Below are positions 45,240 to 52,816 of a stretch of 64,000 nt of DNA, piece after piece (positions within the stretch are counted from its first letter, which is position 1; each line of letters starts with the position of its first letter). The stretch covers positions 1 to 64,000 of the forward strand of contig JAOLXX010000015.1 of NCBI GenBank assembly GCA_028343155.1, written 5' to 3'. This stretch comes from Polaribacter sp. GTDB lineage: Bacteria > Bacteroidota > Bacteroidia > Flavobacteriales > Flavobacteriaceae. The position numbers and the translations under genes are program-made. The notes beneath the pieces were generated by a model. It searched no databases and was not told where the DNA came from. It saw only the letters and a list, made by a program, of their open reading frames with translations.

Positions 45240-46241
45240 TTGAAAAAAGACAATCCATATAAAAAGACTCAAAAGAGTAGAAAAGAAGTACACCTTAAAT
45301 ACTTTAGTTCCCTTGGAAAGGGTGTTAGAGAGCTCGGCTTTTTGTTTATTTTACTTACTTGTTTCGTTTCATTTTCACAAAATGAAATGGTAAAAGTAAC
45401 CATTGATACCACAAATATTAGAATTGGTGAGCAGTTCAATTTAAAAATTTGGATAGGTGAAACAAAAAATGTGATCCTACCAAAATTACAATTAAAAGGA
45501 TTAGAAATTGTTGATTCAACCAAGATAGACACCCTTAAAAATTCTTTAATTAGAAAATATATTTTAACTGGTTTTGATAGTGGTTCTTTTTACATTCCAC
45601 GCCAACAGATCTTTGTTAGAAACCAAGCTTTTTTAACAGATTCTTTATTGGTAAATGTTGCTACTATTGCTATTGACACTACCAAAATAAAAAAGTTTGC
45701 TATAAAATCTATTGAAAGTGAACCTTATATTTTTGATGATTTTAAAATGTACATTTACATACTATTAGCTGCCTTATCAATTATTGGTTTCTGGGTGTAT
45801 TGGTTTGTTATTAGAAAACAAGAAGAAGAAGAGGAAGTCGCAACTTATAGTACCTTACCTCCCTTCGAAGAGGCAATTTTTAGACTGAATGAATTGGATG
45901 AAAAACTATTGTGGCAAAACAATAAAATAAAAGAATATTATAGTGAATTAACTGAAATTGTACGCGGCTATATCGAACGAGAACTGAAAGTTCCTGCATT
46001 GGAAAGAACCACCGATGAAATAATAGAAACACTTAACAATTTTAAAAGTTCCCAGTCAATAACAACTTCAAAAGAAACAATTAAAAAACTGAAAGGATTA
46101 TTACAAGAAGCAGATTTAGTAAAATTTGCAAAATCTAAACCATTAGCTTTAGAAATAGAAGAAGATAGAAAAGACGCAGAAGATGTGGTAAATAATTTAA
46201 AACCTAAACCAATTATTGAAGAAGATGATGAATTGGAATAA
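45240..46241 (+). CDS. DUF4381-like membrane protein of the Bat operon
   Basis: Membrane protein of 333 residues in the place between DUF58 and batA where Bat operons carry a DUF4381-like gene. A hydrophobic signal segment (FLFILLTCFVSFSQ, ending near residue 46) leads to a beta-rich exported domain, a membrane helix (about 176-195) and a cytoplasmic helical domain with EYYSELTEIVRGYIERELKVPA. The start is a TTG. The 45-residue N-terminal extension contains sequence (KYFSSLGKGVRELG) apparently encoded by a dispersed repeat relic. The function is unknown; regulation of the vWA partners is inferred. Confidence 0.78.
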   Translation: MKKDNPYKKTQKSRKEVHLKYFSSLGKGVRELGFLFILLTCFVSFSQNEMVKVTIDTTNIRIGEQFNLKIWIGETKNVILPKLQLKGLEIVDSTKIDTLKNSLIRKYILTGFDSGSFYIPRQQIFVRNQAFLTDSLLVNVATIAIDTTKIKKFAIKSIESEPYIFDDFKMYIYILLAALSIIGFWVYWFVIRKQEEEEEVATYSTLPPFEEAIFRLNELDEKLLWQNNKIKEYYSELTEIVRGYIERELKVPALERTTDEIIETLNNFKSSQSITTSKETIKKLKGLLQEADLVKFAKSKPLALEIEEDRKDAEDVVNNLKPKPIIEEDDELE

Positions 46242-47235
46242 TTTTGAATTTTTAAACCCAGAGTTTTTATGGCTGCTGATATTAATTCCGCTATTAGCCA
46301 TTTGGTGTTTTTTTATTAGAAAAAAAGATGCTGCGCTTTTAACAATGTCAAGTATAAAAGGTTTTAAAGCAAACAGTTCTTTTTTACCTAAACTAAAACC
46401 ATTTTTATACCTACTCCGTTTAGTTGCTTTAGCGTTCTTATTTGTAGCATTAGCAAGACCAAGGAACGTTTCTGTTAGTAAAAAAACAAAAACAAATAGA
46501 GGAATCGATATTGTAATGGCAATAGATGTATCTGCAAGTATGCTGGCCAGAGATTTAAAACCAAACCGATTAGAAGCGCTTAAAAAAGTAGCTATAAATT
46601 TTGTTGATAGAAGACCAAATGACAGAATAGGAATTGTAGTTTATGCTGGCGAAAGTTTTACACAAACACCAATCACAAGTGATAAAGGCATCGTAAAACG
46701 CACGATTTCTGAGCTAAAATGGGGACAGTTAGAAGGTGGGACAGCTATTGGCATGGGATTGGGTTCTGCTGTAAATAGATTGAAAGAAAGTACTGCAAAA
46801 AGTAAAATTATTATTTTATTAACAGATGGAGTGAACAATTCTGGGAATATTGACCCAAGAACTGCTACAGAATTGGCTAAAGAATTGGAGATTAAAACCT
46901 ATACAATAGGAATAGGAACCAATGGAATGGCAGATTTTCCTTGGAGTAAAGATCCAAGAACGGGAAAATTGCAATTTCGAAAGCAACAGGTAGAAATTGA
47001 TGAAGCTTTGCTAAAAAAAATTGCTTCGGAAACAGCAGGGAAATATTTTAGAGCAACAGACAATACATCATTAAAAGAAATTTATGATGAAATTGACAGC
47101 CTTGAAAAAACAAATATTGAGGAATTTAAATATTATAATTATCAAGAAAAATATAGAATATTAGTCTTTTTTGCTCTTGGGTTATTAGTCTTCGAATTTA
47201 TTTTAAGGAATACAATTTTTAAGAGTTTTATATAG
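46228..47235 (+). CDS. batA: BatA, von Willebrand A membrane protein
   Basis: Membrane-anchored vWA protein, 335 residues: one helix near the N-terminus (about 9-30), a second at 57-75, a vWA domain with MIDAS motif DVSAS (DxSxS), and a C-terminal helix (ILVFFALGLLVFEFIL). The start overlaps the previous gene by 14 bases; the second of two adjacent ATG codons is chosen. Bat proteins form a periplasm-facing complex linked to stress or aerotolerance in Bacteroides and to virulence in other bacteria, but their mechanism is not settled. Confidence 0.9.
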   Translation: MNWNNFEFLNPEFLWLLILIPLLAIWCFFIRKKDAALLTMSSIKGFKANSSFLPKLKPFLYLLRLVALAFLFVALARPRNVSVSKKTKTNRGIDIVMAIDVSASMLARDLKPNRLEALKKVAINFVDRRPNDRIGIVVYAGESFTQTPITSDKGIVKRTISELKWGQLEGGTAIGMGLGSAVNRLKESTAKSKIIILLTDGVNNSGNIDPRTATELAKELEIKTYTIGIGTNGMADFPWSKDPRTGKLQFRKQQVEIDEALLKKIASETAGKYFRATDNTSLKEIYDEIDSLEKTNIEEFKYYNYQEKYRILVFFALGLLVFEFILRNTIFKSFI

Positions 47236-47241
47236 AAAATG

Positions 47242-47273
47242 TGTAATTGTTGAACTGTTTAATTGTGTAAATA
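47242..47273 (+). repeat. Octamer repeat array B, left of the four-helix gene
   Basis: Four forward units in perfect 8-bp register: TGTAATTG, TTGAACTG, TTTAATTG, TGTAAATA. The four-helix gene begins 10 bases later. No reverse half is present on this side. Confidence 0.75.
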
Positions 47274-47282
47274 TAGAAGAAG

Positions 47283-47648
47283 ATGTATGTTTTTTCATTT
47301 GAAAAACTGGAAGTTTGGAAAGAAGCTATTCAGTTTTCTAAAGATGTTTATAAAATTACTTCTACTTTTCCTGCTGATGAAAAATTTGGATTAGTGAGCC
47401 AAATTAGACGAGCTACAAATTCAATTGCAGCGAATTTAGCAGAAGGAACATCTAGAATTACTAACAAAGACAAAGCACATTTTACAACAATTGTTTTTAG
47501 TACAGCTATGGAAGTTTTAAACCATATAATACTATCAAAAGAACTAGAATATATTTCAGAAGAAGAATATTTAAAATTGAGAGAAAGAATTTATAAAATA
47601 TCAAACATGTTAAATGCATTAAGAAAATCACAATTGAAAAAGGTGTAA
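47283..47648 (+). CDS. Four-helix-bundle protein (23S rRNA intervening-sequence family)
   Basis: Small protein (121 residues) of the family first found in 23S rRNA intervening sequences. It carries the family signature FEKLEVWKEAIQFSKDVYK, then FGLVSQIRRATNSIAANLAEG. These proteins form pentameric barrels; related ones assist diversity-generating retroelements, though none is seen here. It sits between batA and batB, where it does not belong in other Bat operons. The flanking octamer repeats and the fact that its last two codons lie in array C suggest that it arrived as a unit. Function in this setting is unknown. Confidence 0.92.
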   Translation: MYVFSFEKLEVWKEAIQFSKDVYKITSTFPADEKFGLVSQIRRATNSIAANLAEGTSRITNKDKAHFTTIVFSTAMEVLNHIILSKELEYISEEEYLKLRERIYKISNMLNALRKSQLKKV

Positions 47649-47726
47649 TTGGGTAACTGTTAAATTGTTTAACTATAAGCAATACAATTTAACAATTACA
47701 CGATTTAACGATTAAACAAATACACG
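47644..47726. repeat. Octamer repeat array C, right of the four-helix gene
   Basis: Forward units TGTAATTG, GGTAACTG, TTAAATTG, TTTAACTA, a 9-base spacer, then reverse units CAATTTAA, CAATTACA, CGATTTAA, CGATTAAA, CAAATACA. It begins within the stop region of the four-helix gene and ends exactly against the batB ATG. TGTTAAATTGT and ACAATTTAACA form an 11-bp perfect inverted pair. Confidence 0.78.
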
Positions 47727-48773
47727 ATGTACCGTATAGAAGAACCAATTTATTTTTACTTTTTAACAATCATTCCAATAATGATTGTAGTGTTCCTGTT
47801 GGTTTTGTGGTGGAAAAAAAACACACAACGTAAATTTTCTGATATAGCTTTACTCCAAAAGTTAGCTCCAAATTCGTCAACGTTTAAATCGGTTTTAAAG
47901 TTGTTAATGTTCCTTTTAGGAATCGCTTTTTTAATCATTTCTTTGGTGAACCCTAAGATAGGAACCAAATTAAAAACAGTAAAAAGAGAAGGTGTTGATG
48001 TCGTATTTGCTTTGGATGTTTCCAAAAGTATGTTGGCAGAAGATATAGCGCCTAATCGATTAGAAAAAGCAAAACAAATCATCTCAAAAACCATTGATAA
48101 ATTAGGGTCAGATAGGGTTGGAATTATTATTTATGCAGGTAATTCTTATCCGCTTCTACCAATTACTACAGACCATGCAGCAGCACATATGTTTTTGCAA
48201 AATGCGAATCCGGATATGGTTTCTAGTCAAGGAACAGCTATAAATGAAGCATTAGAATTGGCAAAAACTTATTATAATAATGATGAACAAACCAATCGGT
48301 TTTTAATTATTATTTCTGATGGAGAAGACCATCAAGAAGAAACAAAACAGGTAGCACAAAATTTAGCCAACGAGGGAGTAAAAATCTATACAGTTGGAGT
48401 GGGGACAGAAAATGGTGGTCCAATCCCGATACGGTTAAACGGAGCGATGATTGGCTATAAAAAAGATAGGAAAGGTGAAACTATAATTACCAAACGTAAA
48501 CCAGAGATTTTAGAAGGAATTGCAGCTGCTGCAGATGGGGAATATATTGATGGAAATGTTACAGAAAAACCAGTAAAGGGAATTGCAGCTATTATTGCAA
48601 ATGCAGAAAAAAGCGAATTTGAAACCAAACAATTTTCAGATTATAAAGATCAGTTTCAATGGTTTTTAGGCATTGGTTTGTTCTTCTTAGTGATTGATGT
48701 TTTCTTATTTGATAAAAAAACGAAATGGTTAAGAAAGGTCGATTTATTTAATGAAGAAAAAACAAAAAAATAA
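47727..48773 (+). CDS. batB: BatB, von Willebrand A membrane protein
   Basis: Second vWA protein, 348 residues, similar in plan to BatA: membrane helices near the N-terminus (about 8-28 and 55-73), the vWA domain with MIDAS motif DVSKS in ALDVSKSMLAEDIAPNRLEK, and a C-terminal helix. The ATG directly follows octamer array C. It would pair with BatA in the inner membrane. The stop is one base away from the batC ATG. Confidence 0.9.
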   Translation: MYRIEEPIYFYFLTIIPIMIVVFLLVLWWKKNTQRKFSDIALLQKLAPNSSTFKSVLKLLMFLLGIAFLIISLVNPKIGTKLKTVKREGVDVVFALDVSKSMLAEDIAPNRLEKAKQIISKTIDKLGSDRVGIIIYAGNSYPLLPITTDHAAAHMFLQNANPDMVSSQGTAINEALELAKTYYNNDEQTNRFLIIISDGEDHQEETKQVAQNLANEGVKIYTVGVGTENGGPIPIRLNGAMIGYKKDRKGETIITKRKPEILEGIAAAADGEYIDGNVTEKPVKGIAAIIANAEKSEFETKQFSDYKDQFQWFLGIGLFFLVIDVFLFDKKTKWLRKVDLFNEEKTKK

Positions 48774-48774
48774 G

Positions 48775-49572
48775 ATGAAGAATTTACAATATATCCTTTT
48801 TGTTTTTGTGCTGTTATTTTCTTCCGAAGATATTTTAGCACAAAAAGATACAATTCGTTTACAACGTAAAGCAAGAAAATTATTACGCCAAGGAAATGAA
48901 TTGTATCAAAAAAAGCAATATACAGATGCATCTGTTGCTTATCAAAAATCACTGGGTAGTAATTCTAATTACAACAAGGCTAACTATAATCTTGGGAATG
49001 CATTCTATCAAAATAATAATTTTAAAGAAGCAATTCCTCAATATGAATTAACAGCAAAAGCGGCGAAGGATAAGTTCACAAAAGCAGCAGCATTTCATAA
49101 TCTTGGAAATGCTATGTTAGAATCTAAAAATTATCAAGGAGCTGTAGATGGATATAAAAACGCATTAAGAAATAATCCTAATGATGATGAAACGCGTTAT
49201 AATTTGGCAGTTGCTCAGAAGTTATTAAAAAAAGAACAACAAGATAAGAAAGACAAAAAAGATAAGAATAATAAGGACAAGAAAGACAAAGAAGATAAGA
49301 GTAAAGACCAAAATAAAGAGAAGAAAGACGGAGAGGATAAGGATAAAAAAGACGACAAAAATAAAGACGGTAACGACAAGGATAAAAACAAAGATCCAAA
49401 AAAGGACGAGCAGAAAAACAAACAGAAACCGAAGCCACAGCAAGGAAGAATGACTCCTCAACAAATTAAACAACTTTTAGAAAGTTTAAACAATGAAGAG
49501 AAGAAAACCCAAAAGAAGATAAATGCTAAAAAAACGAAGGGCAAAAAAGTAAAACAAGAAAAAGATTGGTAG
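48775..49572 (+). CDS. batC: BatC, TPR protein with Lys/Asp-rich tail
   Basis: Exported TPR protein, 265 residues. Signal peptide (LQYILFVFVLLFSSEDILA), then three TPR units between about 35 and 150 (GNELYQKKQYTDASVAYQKS and so on), then about 75 residues made almost only of Lys, Asp, Glu and Asn (the DKKDKEDKSKDQNK type), and a basic end. The tail is low complexity and likely disordered. The start at 48775 removes eight codons that overlap batB. Codons in the tail are repetitive, hence the false open frames seen on the opposite strand. Confidence 0.88.
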   Translation: MKNLQYILFVFVLLFSSEDILAQKDTIRLQRKARKLLRQGNELYQKKQYTDASVAYQKSLGSNSNYNKANYNLGNAFYQNNNFKEAIPQYELTAKAAKDKFTKAAAFHNLGNAMLESKNYQGAVDGYKNALRNNPNDDETRYNLAVAQKLLKKEQQDKKDKKDKNNKDKKDKEDKSKDQNKEKKDGEDKDKKDDKNKDGNDKDKNKDPKKDEQKNKQKPKPQQGRMTPQQIKQLLESLNNEEKKTQKKINAKKTKGKKVKQEKDW

Positions 49573-49749
49573 AAAAAGCCCATCTTTACTGTTTCCAATT
49601 TCAACTTCGTTTACTGCAAGCTCAGTAAAAAAAACTTATACTTGTAAAATGACTAAAAATTGTAAATAAAATTGATTGTACCTAAATTTAAAAAGAACAA
49701 TAGAAATCAAAAGTGTTTCTCCTCTTTGGTGAAGTTAAGAGATATTTTT

Positions 49750-51495
49750 ATGATTTTATTTTGTCTGCTGCTTGGTCTTACTTTCAGTGCTCAAGAGGCA
49801 ACTTTAACGGCAAAAGTGAGTAAAAATAAGTTGGGCTTAAATCAGCGTTTACGAATTGAATTTTCTATAAACAAACAAGGAGGAGATGATTTTTTACCAC
49901 CTAAATTCACGAATTTTAAAGTAGTTGGAGGTCCAAGTCAGTCTGTGAGTCAGTCATGGATAAATGGCAAAGTCAGCTTTTCTCAATCTTACACCTACAT
50001 TATTCAACCTCAAAGAAAAGGGGAGCTTACCATAGGATCCGCAAGAATAAAAGTAGCAGGAAAAAAGATTCTATCTGAACCTATAAAAATTATTGTTTTA
50101 GACGCAGTAGCGCTCCCAAAAAACCCAAATGACCCAAACTATATTGCGCAACAAAACATCCATTTGGTTGCAGAGGTCTCTAAATCAAAACCTTATGTAG
50201 GAGAAGGAGTTTATGTTGAGTATAGGCTCTATGTTAGTGAAAACATTACTATTTATAATGCTGGCGTAACTGAAGCTCCACAGTATAATGGCTTTTGGAA
50301 TCAAGTAATTAAGATCAATGGATATCCATTAAAAAAAGGCAAATATAATGGCGAGGACTATAATTATTTCGTTATGCAAAAGGCCTTATTAGTACCAACA
50401 AAAACAGGGAAACTAACGATAGATCCAATGAAGATGGATATTGTAATTGGAGTTCCTACAGGGAGAGCCGATTTTTTTGGAAATGTAATTACAAGAAATA
50501 TTACAAGAGAATTTTCATCAACTAGAAAGAATATACGGCCTAGGGCGCTTCCTTTGGAGGGAAAACCAGCAAACTTTAATGGGGCTGTTGGTTCATTTGA
50601 ATTTAATGTATCTCTAAGCAAAGAGGTTTTAAAAGCAAATGAAAGTTCTCAAATAAAAATAGCCATCTCTGGAAAAGGAAATTTAAAATTATTTGAATTA
50701 CCAGAAATTACGACCCCTATTGAATTAGAAAAATACCAACCAGAAAGGAAAGAGAAAATCAAGATAAACACCAGTGGAATCTCAGGTATTGTCTCAGATT
50801 TATATACTGTTGTGCCTCAATATAAAGGGAAATATAAAATACCTTCTGTTGCTTTCTCCTATTTTAATCCAAAGGAAAGAAAATATCATACAATTAACAC
50901 GGATGATTTTTTTGTGAATGTTTTAGAAGGAAAAGAATTAAAACCGGTAGTGGATAAAAATACTTTAATAAAACAAGCAGTTGTATCCTCAGGAAAGAAC
51001 TTTAGATACATTCAAAAGACAAGAAATTTAAAACCTACAAAAGGAAATGACTTCTTTAAATCTAACTTATTTTATATTTTATTGTTACTGCCTTTACTTA
51101 CAATTCCAATAGGTGTTTTCATCATCAAAAAGAATGAAGAAAGAAGTAATGATTTTATTGGTAATAAGCTTCGAAAAGCAGAAAAATTGGCAAAAAAATA
51201 TCTCTCTGAGGCACAAAAACAATTGGGTAAAAAAGAAGCGTTTTATGAAGCTTTGGAGCGTGCATTACATAATTATTTAAAAGCAAAATTGGGAATTGAA
51301 ACTGCAGATATTAGTAAGGAAAAAATTACTGAAATTTTAGAAAAAAGAAACATCAATTCAAAGACAATTCATCAGTTTATAGACGTTTTAAAACATTCAG
51401 ATTTTGCGCGTTATTCGCCAGTTACAAATACTGAAATGGAAAAAGAATTTGAAACGGCAAAACAAGTTATTGTAGCGTTAGATAAACAATTATAA
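49750..51495 (+). CDS. batD: BatD, large exported protein of the Bat operon
   Basis: BatD protein of 581 residues. The start is the ATG before ILFCLLLGLTFSAQ, a signal peptide; the longer frame from 49672 adds 26 codons that look like a repeat relic and is not used. The mature part has the family pattern TAKVSKNKLGLNQRLRIEFSIN, then YVGEGVYVEYRLYVS, with several immunoglobulin-like beta domains. A membrane helix (about 440-460) leads to a cytoplasmic helical domain with YEALERALHNYLKAKLGIE. It is expected to bridge the periplasm and inner membrane. Confidence 0.9.
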   Translation: MILFCLLLGLTFSAQEATLTAKVSKNKLGLNQRLRIEFSINKQGGDDFLPPKFTNFKVVGGPSQSVSQSWINGKVSFSQSYTYIIQPQRKGELTIGSARIKVAGKKILSEPIKIIVLDAVALPKNPNDPNYIAQQNIHLVAEVSKSKPYVGEGVYVEYRLYVSENITIYNAGVTEAPQYNGFWNQVIKINGYPLKKGKYNGEDYNYFVMQKALLVPTKTGKLTIDPMKMDIVIGVPTGRADFFGNVITRNITREFSSTRKNIRPRALPLEGKPANFNGAVGSFEFNVSLSKEVLKANESSQIKIAISGKGNLKLFELPEITTPIELEKYQPERKEKIKINTSGISGIVSDLYTVVPQYKGKYKIPSVAFSYFNPKERKYHTINTDDFFVNVLEGKELKPVVDKNTLIKQAVVSSGKNFRYIQKTRNLKPTKGNDFFKSNLFYILLLLPLLTIPIGVFIIKKNEERSNDFIGNKLRKAEKLAKKYLSEAQKQLGKKEAFYEALERALHNYLKAKLGIETADISKEKITEILEKRNINSKTIHQFIDVLKHSDFARYSPVTNTEMEKEFETAKQVIVALDKQL

Positions 51496-51530
51496 CTTGA
51501 TTTTAACTGTCTTTTCTGTTAGGTTTTCCA

Positions 51531-51585
51531 GACCTTGTAGATAAAAGTAAACAAATACCTTCAAGGCTAAAAAACCTTGTAGAAT
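51531..51585. repeat. Short direct repeat between batD and batE
   Basis: CCTTGTAGA occurs twice (51533-51541 and 51575-51583), with a CCTTCAAGG palindrome between. The pattern looks like a degraded copy of a dispersed palindromic repeat, but it is too short to name. Confidence 0.4.
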
Positions 51586-51605
51586 TTTTAATATAGATTC
51601 TTAAA

Positions 51606-52364
51606 ATGAAAAAAATATTATTTTTAATATTAATAATAGCAAGTTCCGTTTCTGCTCAAAACGTGGATAGCTTATTTGTTTCTGCCAATAACTCATATAA
51701 AGAGGGCAATTTTGAAACCGCTATCGAAAAATATAAAAAGATAGAAAGCCAAGGTTTCGAAGCCTCCGAATTGTATTTTAATTTAGGAAATTCTTACTAT
51801 AAACTCAACAAAGTTGGTCCATCGATTTATTATTATGAAATGGCTTTGAAATTGAATCCTTTAAATGAAGATGTAATAAATAATTTAGTATTTGTAAAAC
51901 GTTTCGCTTTAGACAATATTGAAAAATTACCACAAACTGTATTGCAAAGGTTCAACAAAAATTACTTACAAAAATTATCTTACAATCAATGGGCAATAGT
52001 TGTAGTCGTGCTTTCAATAATCGGAAGTTTACTGTTTTTACTCTTTTATTTTGCTAAAGTTCCATCAAAAAAAAGAGCCTATTTTATAACAAGTATTCTG
52101 AATTTTTTCTTTTTAATTTGTGTTCTTTTTATCACTTACAATCAATATGCTTTTTCGAAAAATAATACAGAAGCAATTGTATTTGCAGTAAAAACAGAGA
52201 TTAGAAATGCGCCAACTTTAAATTCTGAAGAAATTTTCACTTTACATGAAGGTACAAAAGTTTTTGTTTTAGATTCGGTTGATAAATGGAAAAAAATTAA
52301 AATTGCTGATGGTAAATTGGGTTGGATTCTTGCGAATGACCTAAAACTTTTAGATAATTTTTAG
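51606..52364 (+). CDS. batE: BatE, TPR/SH3 membrane protein
   Basis: Last Bat gene, 252 residues. Signal peptide 1-17 (ILFLILIIASSVSAQ), two TPR units (SANNSYKEGNFETAIEKYKK and ELYFNLGNSYYKL), two membrane helices at about 125-150 and 158-180, and a C-terminal bacterial SH3 domain (IRNAPTLNSEEIFTLHEGTKV to GWILANDLK). This domain order is the usual BatE plan. Confidence 0.88.
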   Translation: MKKILFLILIIASSVSAQNVDSLFVSANNSYKEGNFETAIEKYKKIESQGFEASELYFNLGNSYYKLNKVGPSIYYYEMALKLNPLNEDVINNLVFVKRFALDNIEKLPQTVLQRFNKNYLQKLSYNQWAIVVVVLSIIGSLLFLLFYFAKVPSKKRAYFITSILNFFFLICVLFITYNQYAFSKNNTEAIVFAVKTEIRNAPTLNSEEIFTLHEGTKVFVLDSVDKWKKIKIADGKLGWILANDLKLLDNF

Positions 52365-52397
52365 TTTTTATTTTACTACTATTTCAAAAACCTTTCC

Positions 52398-52405
52398 TAT
52401 TTTTG
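52398..52405 (+). promoter_or_regulatory. -7 promoter box downstream of the Bat operon
   Basis: TATTTTTG, 19 bases before the TTG start of the small membrane protein gene; it separates the Bat operon from the SulP region. Confidence 0.5.
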
Positions 52406-52424
52406 TTGTACATAAAAAAATACA

Positions 52425-52727
52425 TTGAGAAACTCTATTTCACTTTTTTTCACCTTACTATTTTCACTTTTATTGATTACCCCTACAGTAATTAGTTTGG
52501 TTGATGATTCTCAGGACCTTGCTTTTTTTCTTGACATGAATGAAGAAGAAGAAAACAAAGGAAAAGAAGCTACAAAAGATTTAGAAATTAAGATTTACTC
52601 CTCAGAAAAATTTGAGACTTTATTCTTAAATAGAATTCAAAAGAAAAAAAATGTACGTTTTCAATCTAAAAACTACACTTCAGAATACCAAAAAAATACC
52701 ACACCTCCCCCCGAATTTTTGATATAA
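52425..52727 (+). CDS. Small membrane-anchored protein, unknown
   Basis: Not recognised. It has 100 residues, a strongly hydrophobic N-terminal helix (ISLFFTLLFSLLLITPTVI), then an acidic stretch (DMNEEEENKGKEA) and a basic C-terminal half. The TTG start follows a good promoter box. It is the first gene before the SulP-carbonic anhydrase run and could be part of that transcript, 89 bases upstream. It has a normal base composition and looks like a real gene. Confidence 0.65.
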   Translation: MRNSISLFFTLLFSLLLITPTVISLVDDSQDLAFFLDMNEEEENKGKEATKDLEIKIYSSEKFETLFLNRIQKKKNVRFQSKNYTSEYQKNTTPPPEFLI

Positions 52728-52816
52728 TAGATTCGTTTATTAAGACAAAATCAATCATTTATAAATTTCAAAAAACTCTAAATATTTTTATTTAGAATAA
52801 AAATACTTTTTTTTAT

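Noticed and set aside
49240-49440. Repetitive AAAGACAAG-type sequence as a possible tandem repeat or CRISPR
   Set aside because: It is a coding low-complexity tail without fixed-length repeats and spacers.
49178-49473. Three open frames on the minus strand opposite the end of batC, rich in Leu, Phe and Ser
   Set aside because: They are mirror images of the Lys/Asp-rich codon repeats of the BatC tail, overlap one another and have no start context or family pattern.
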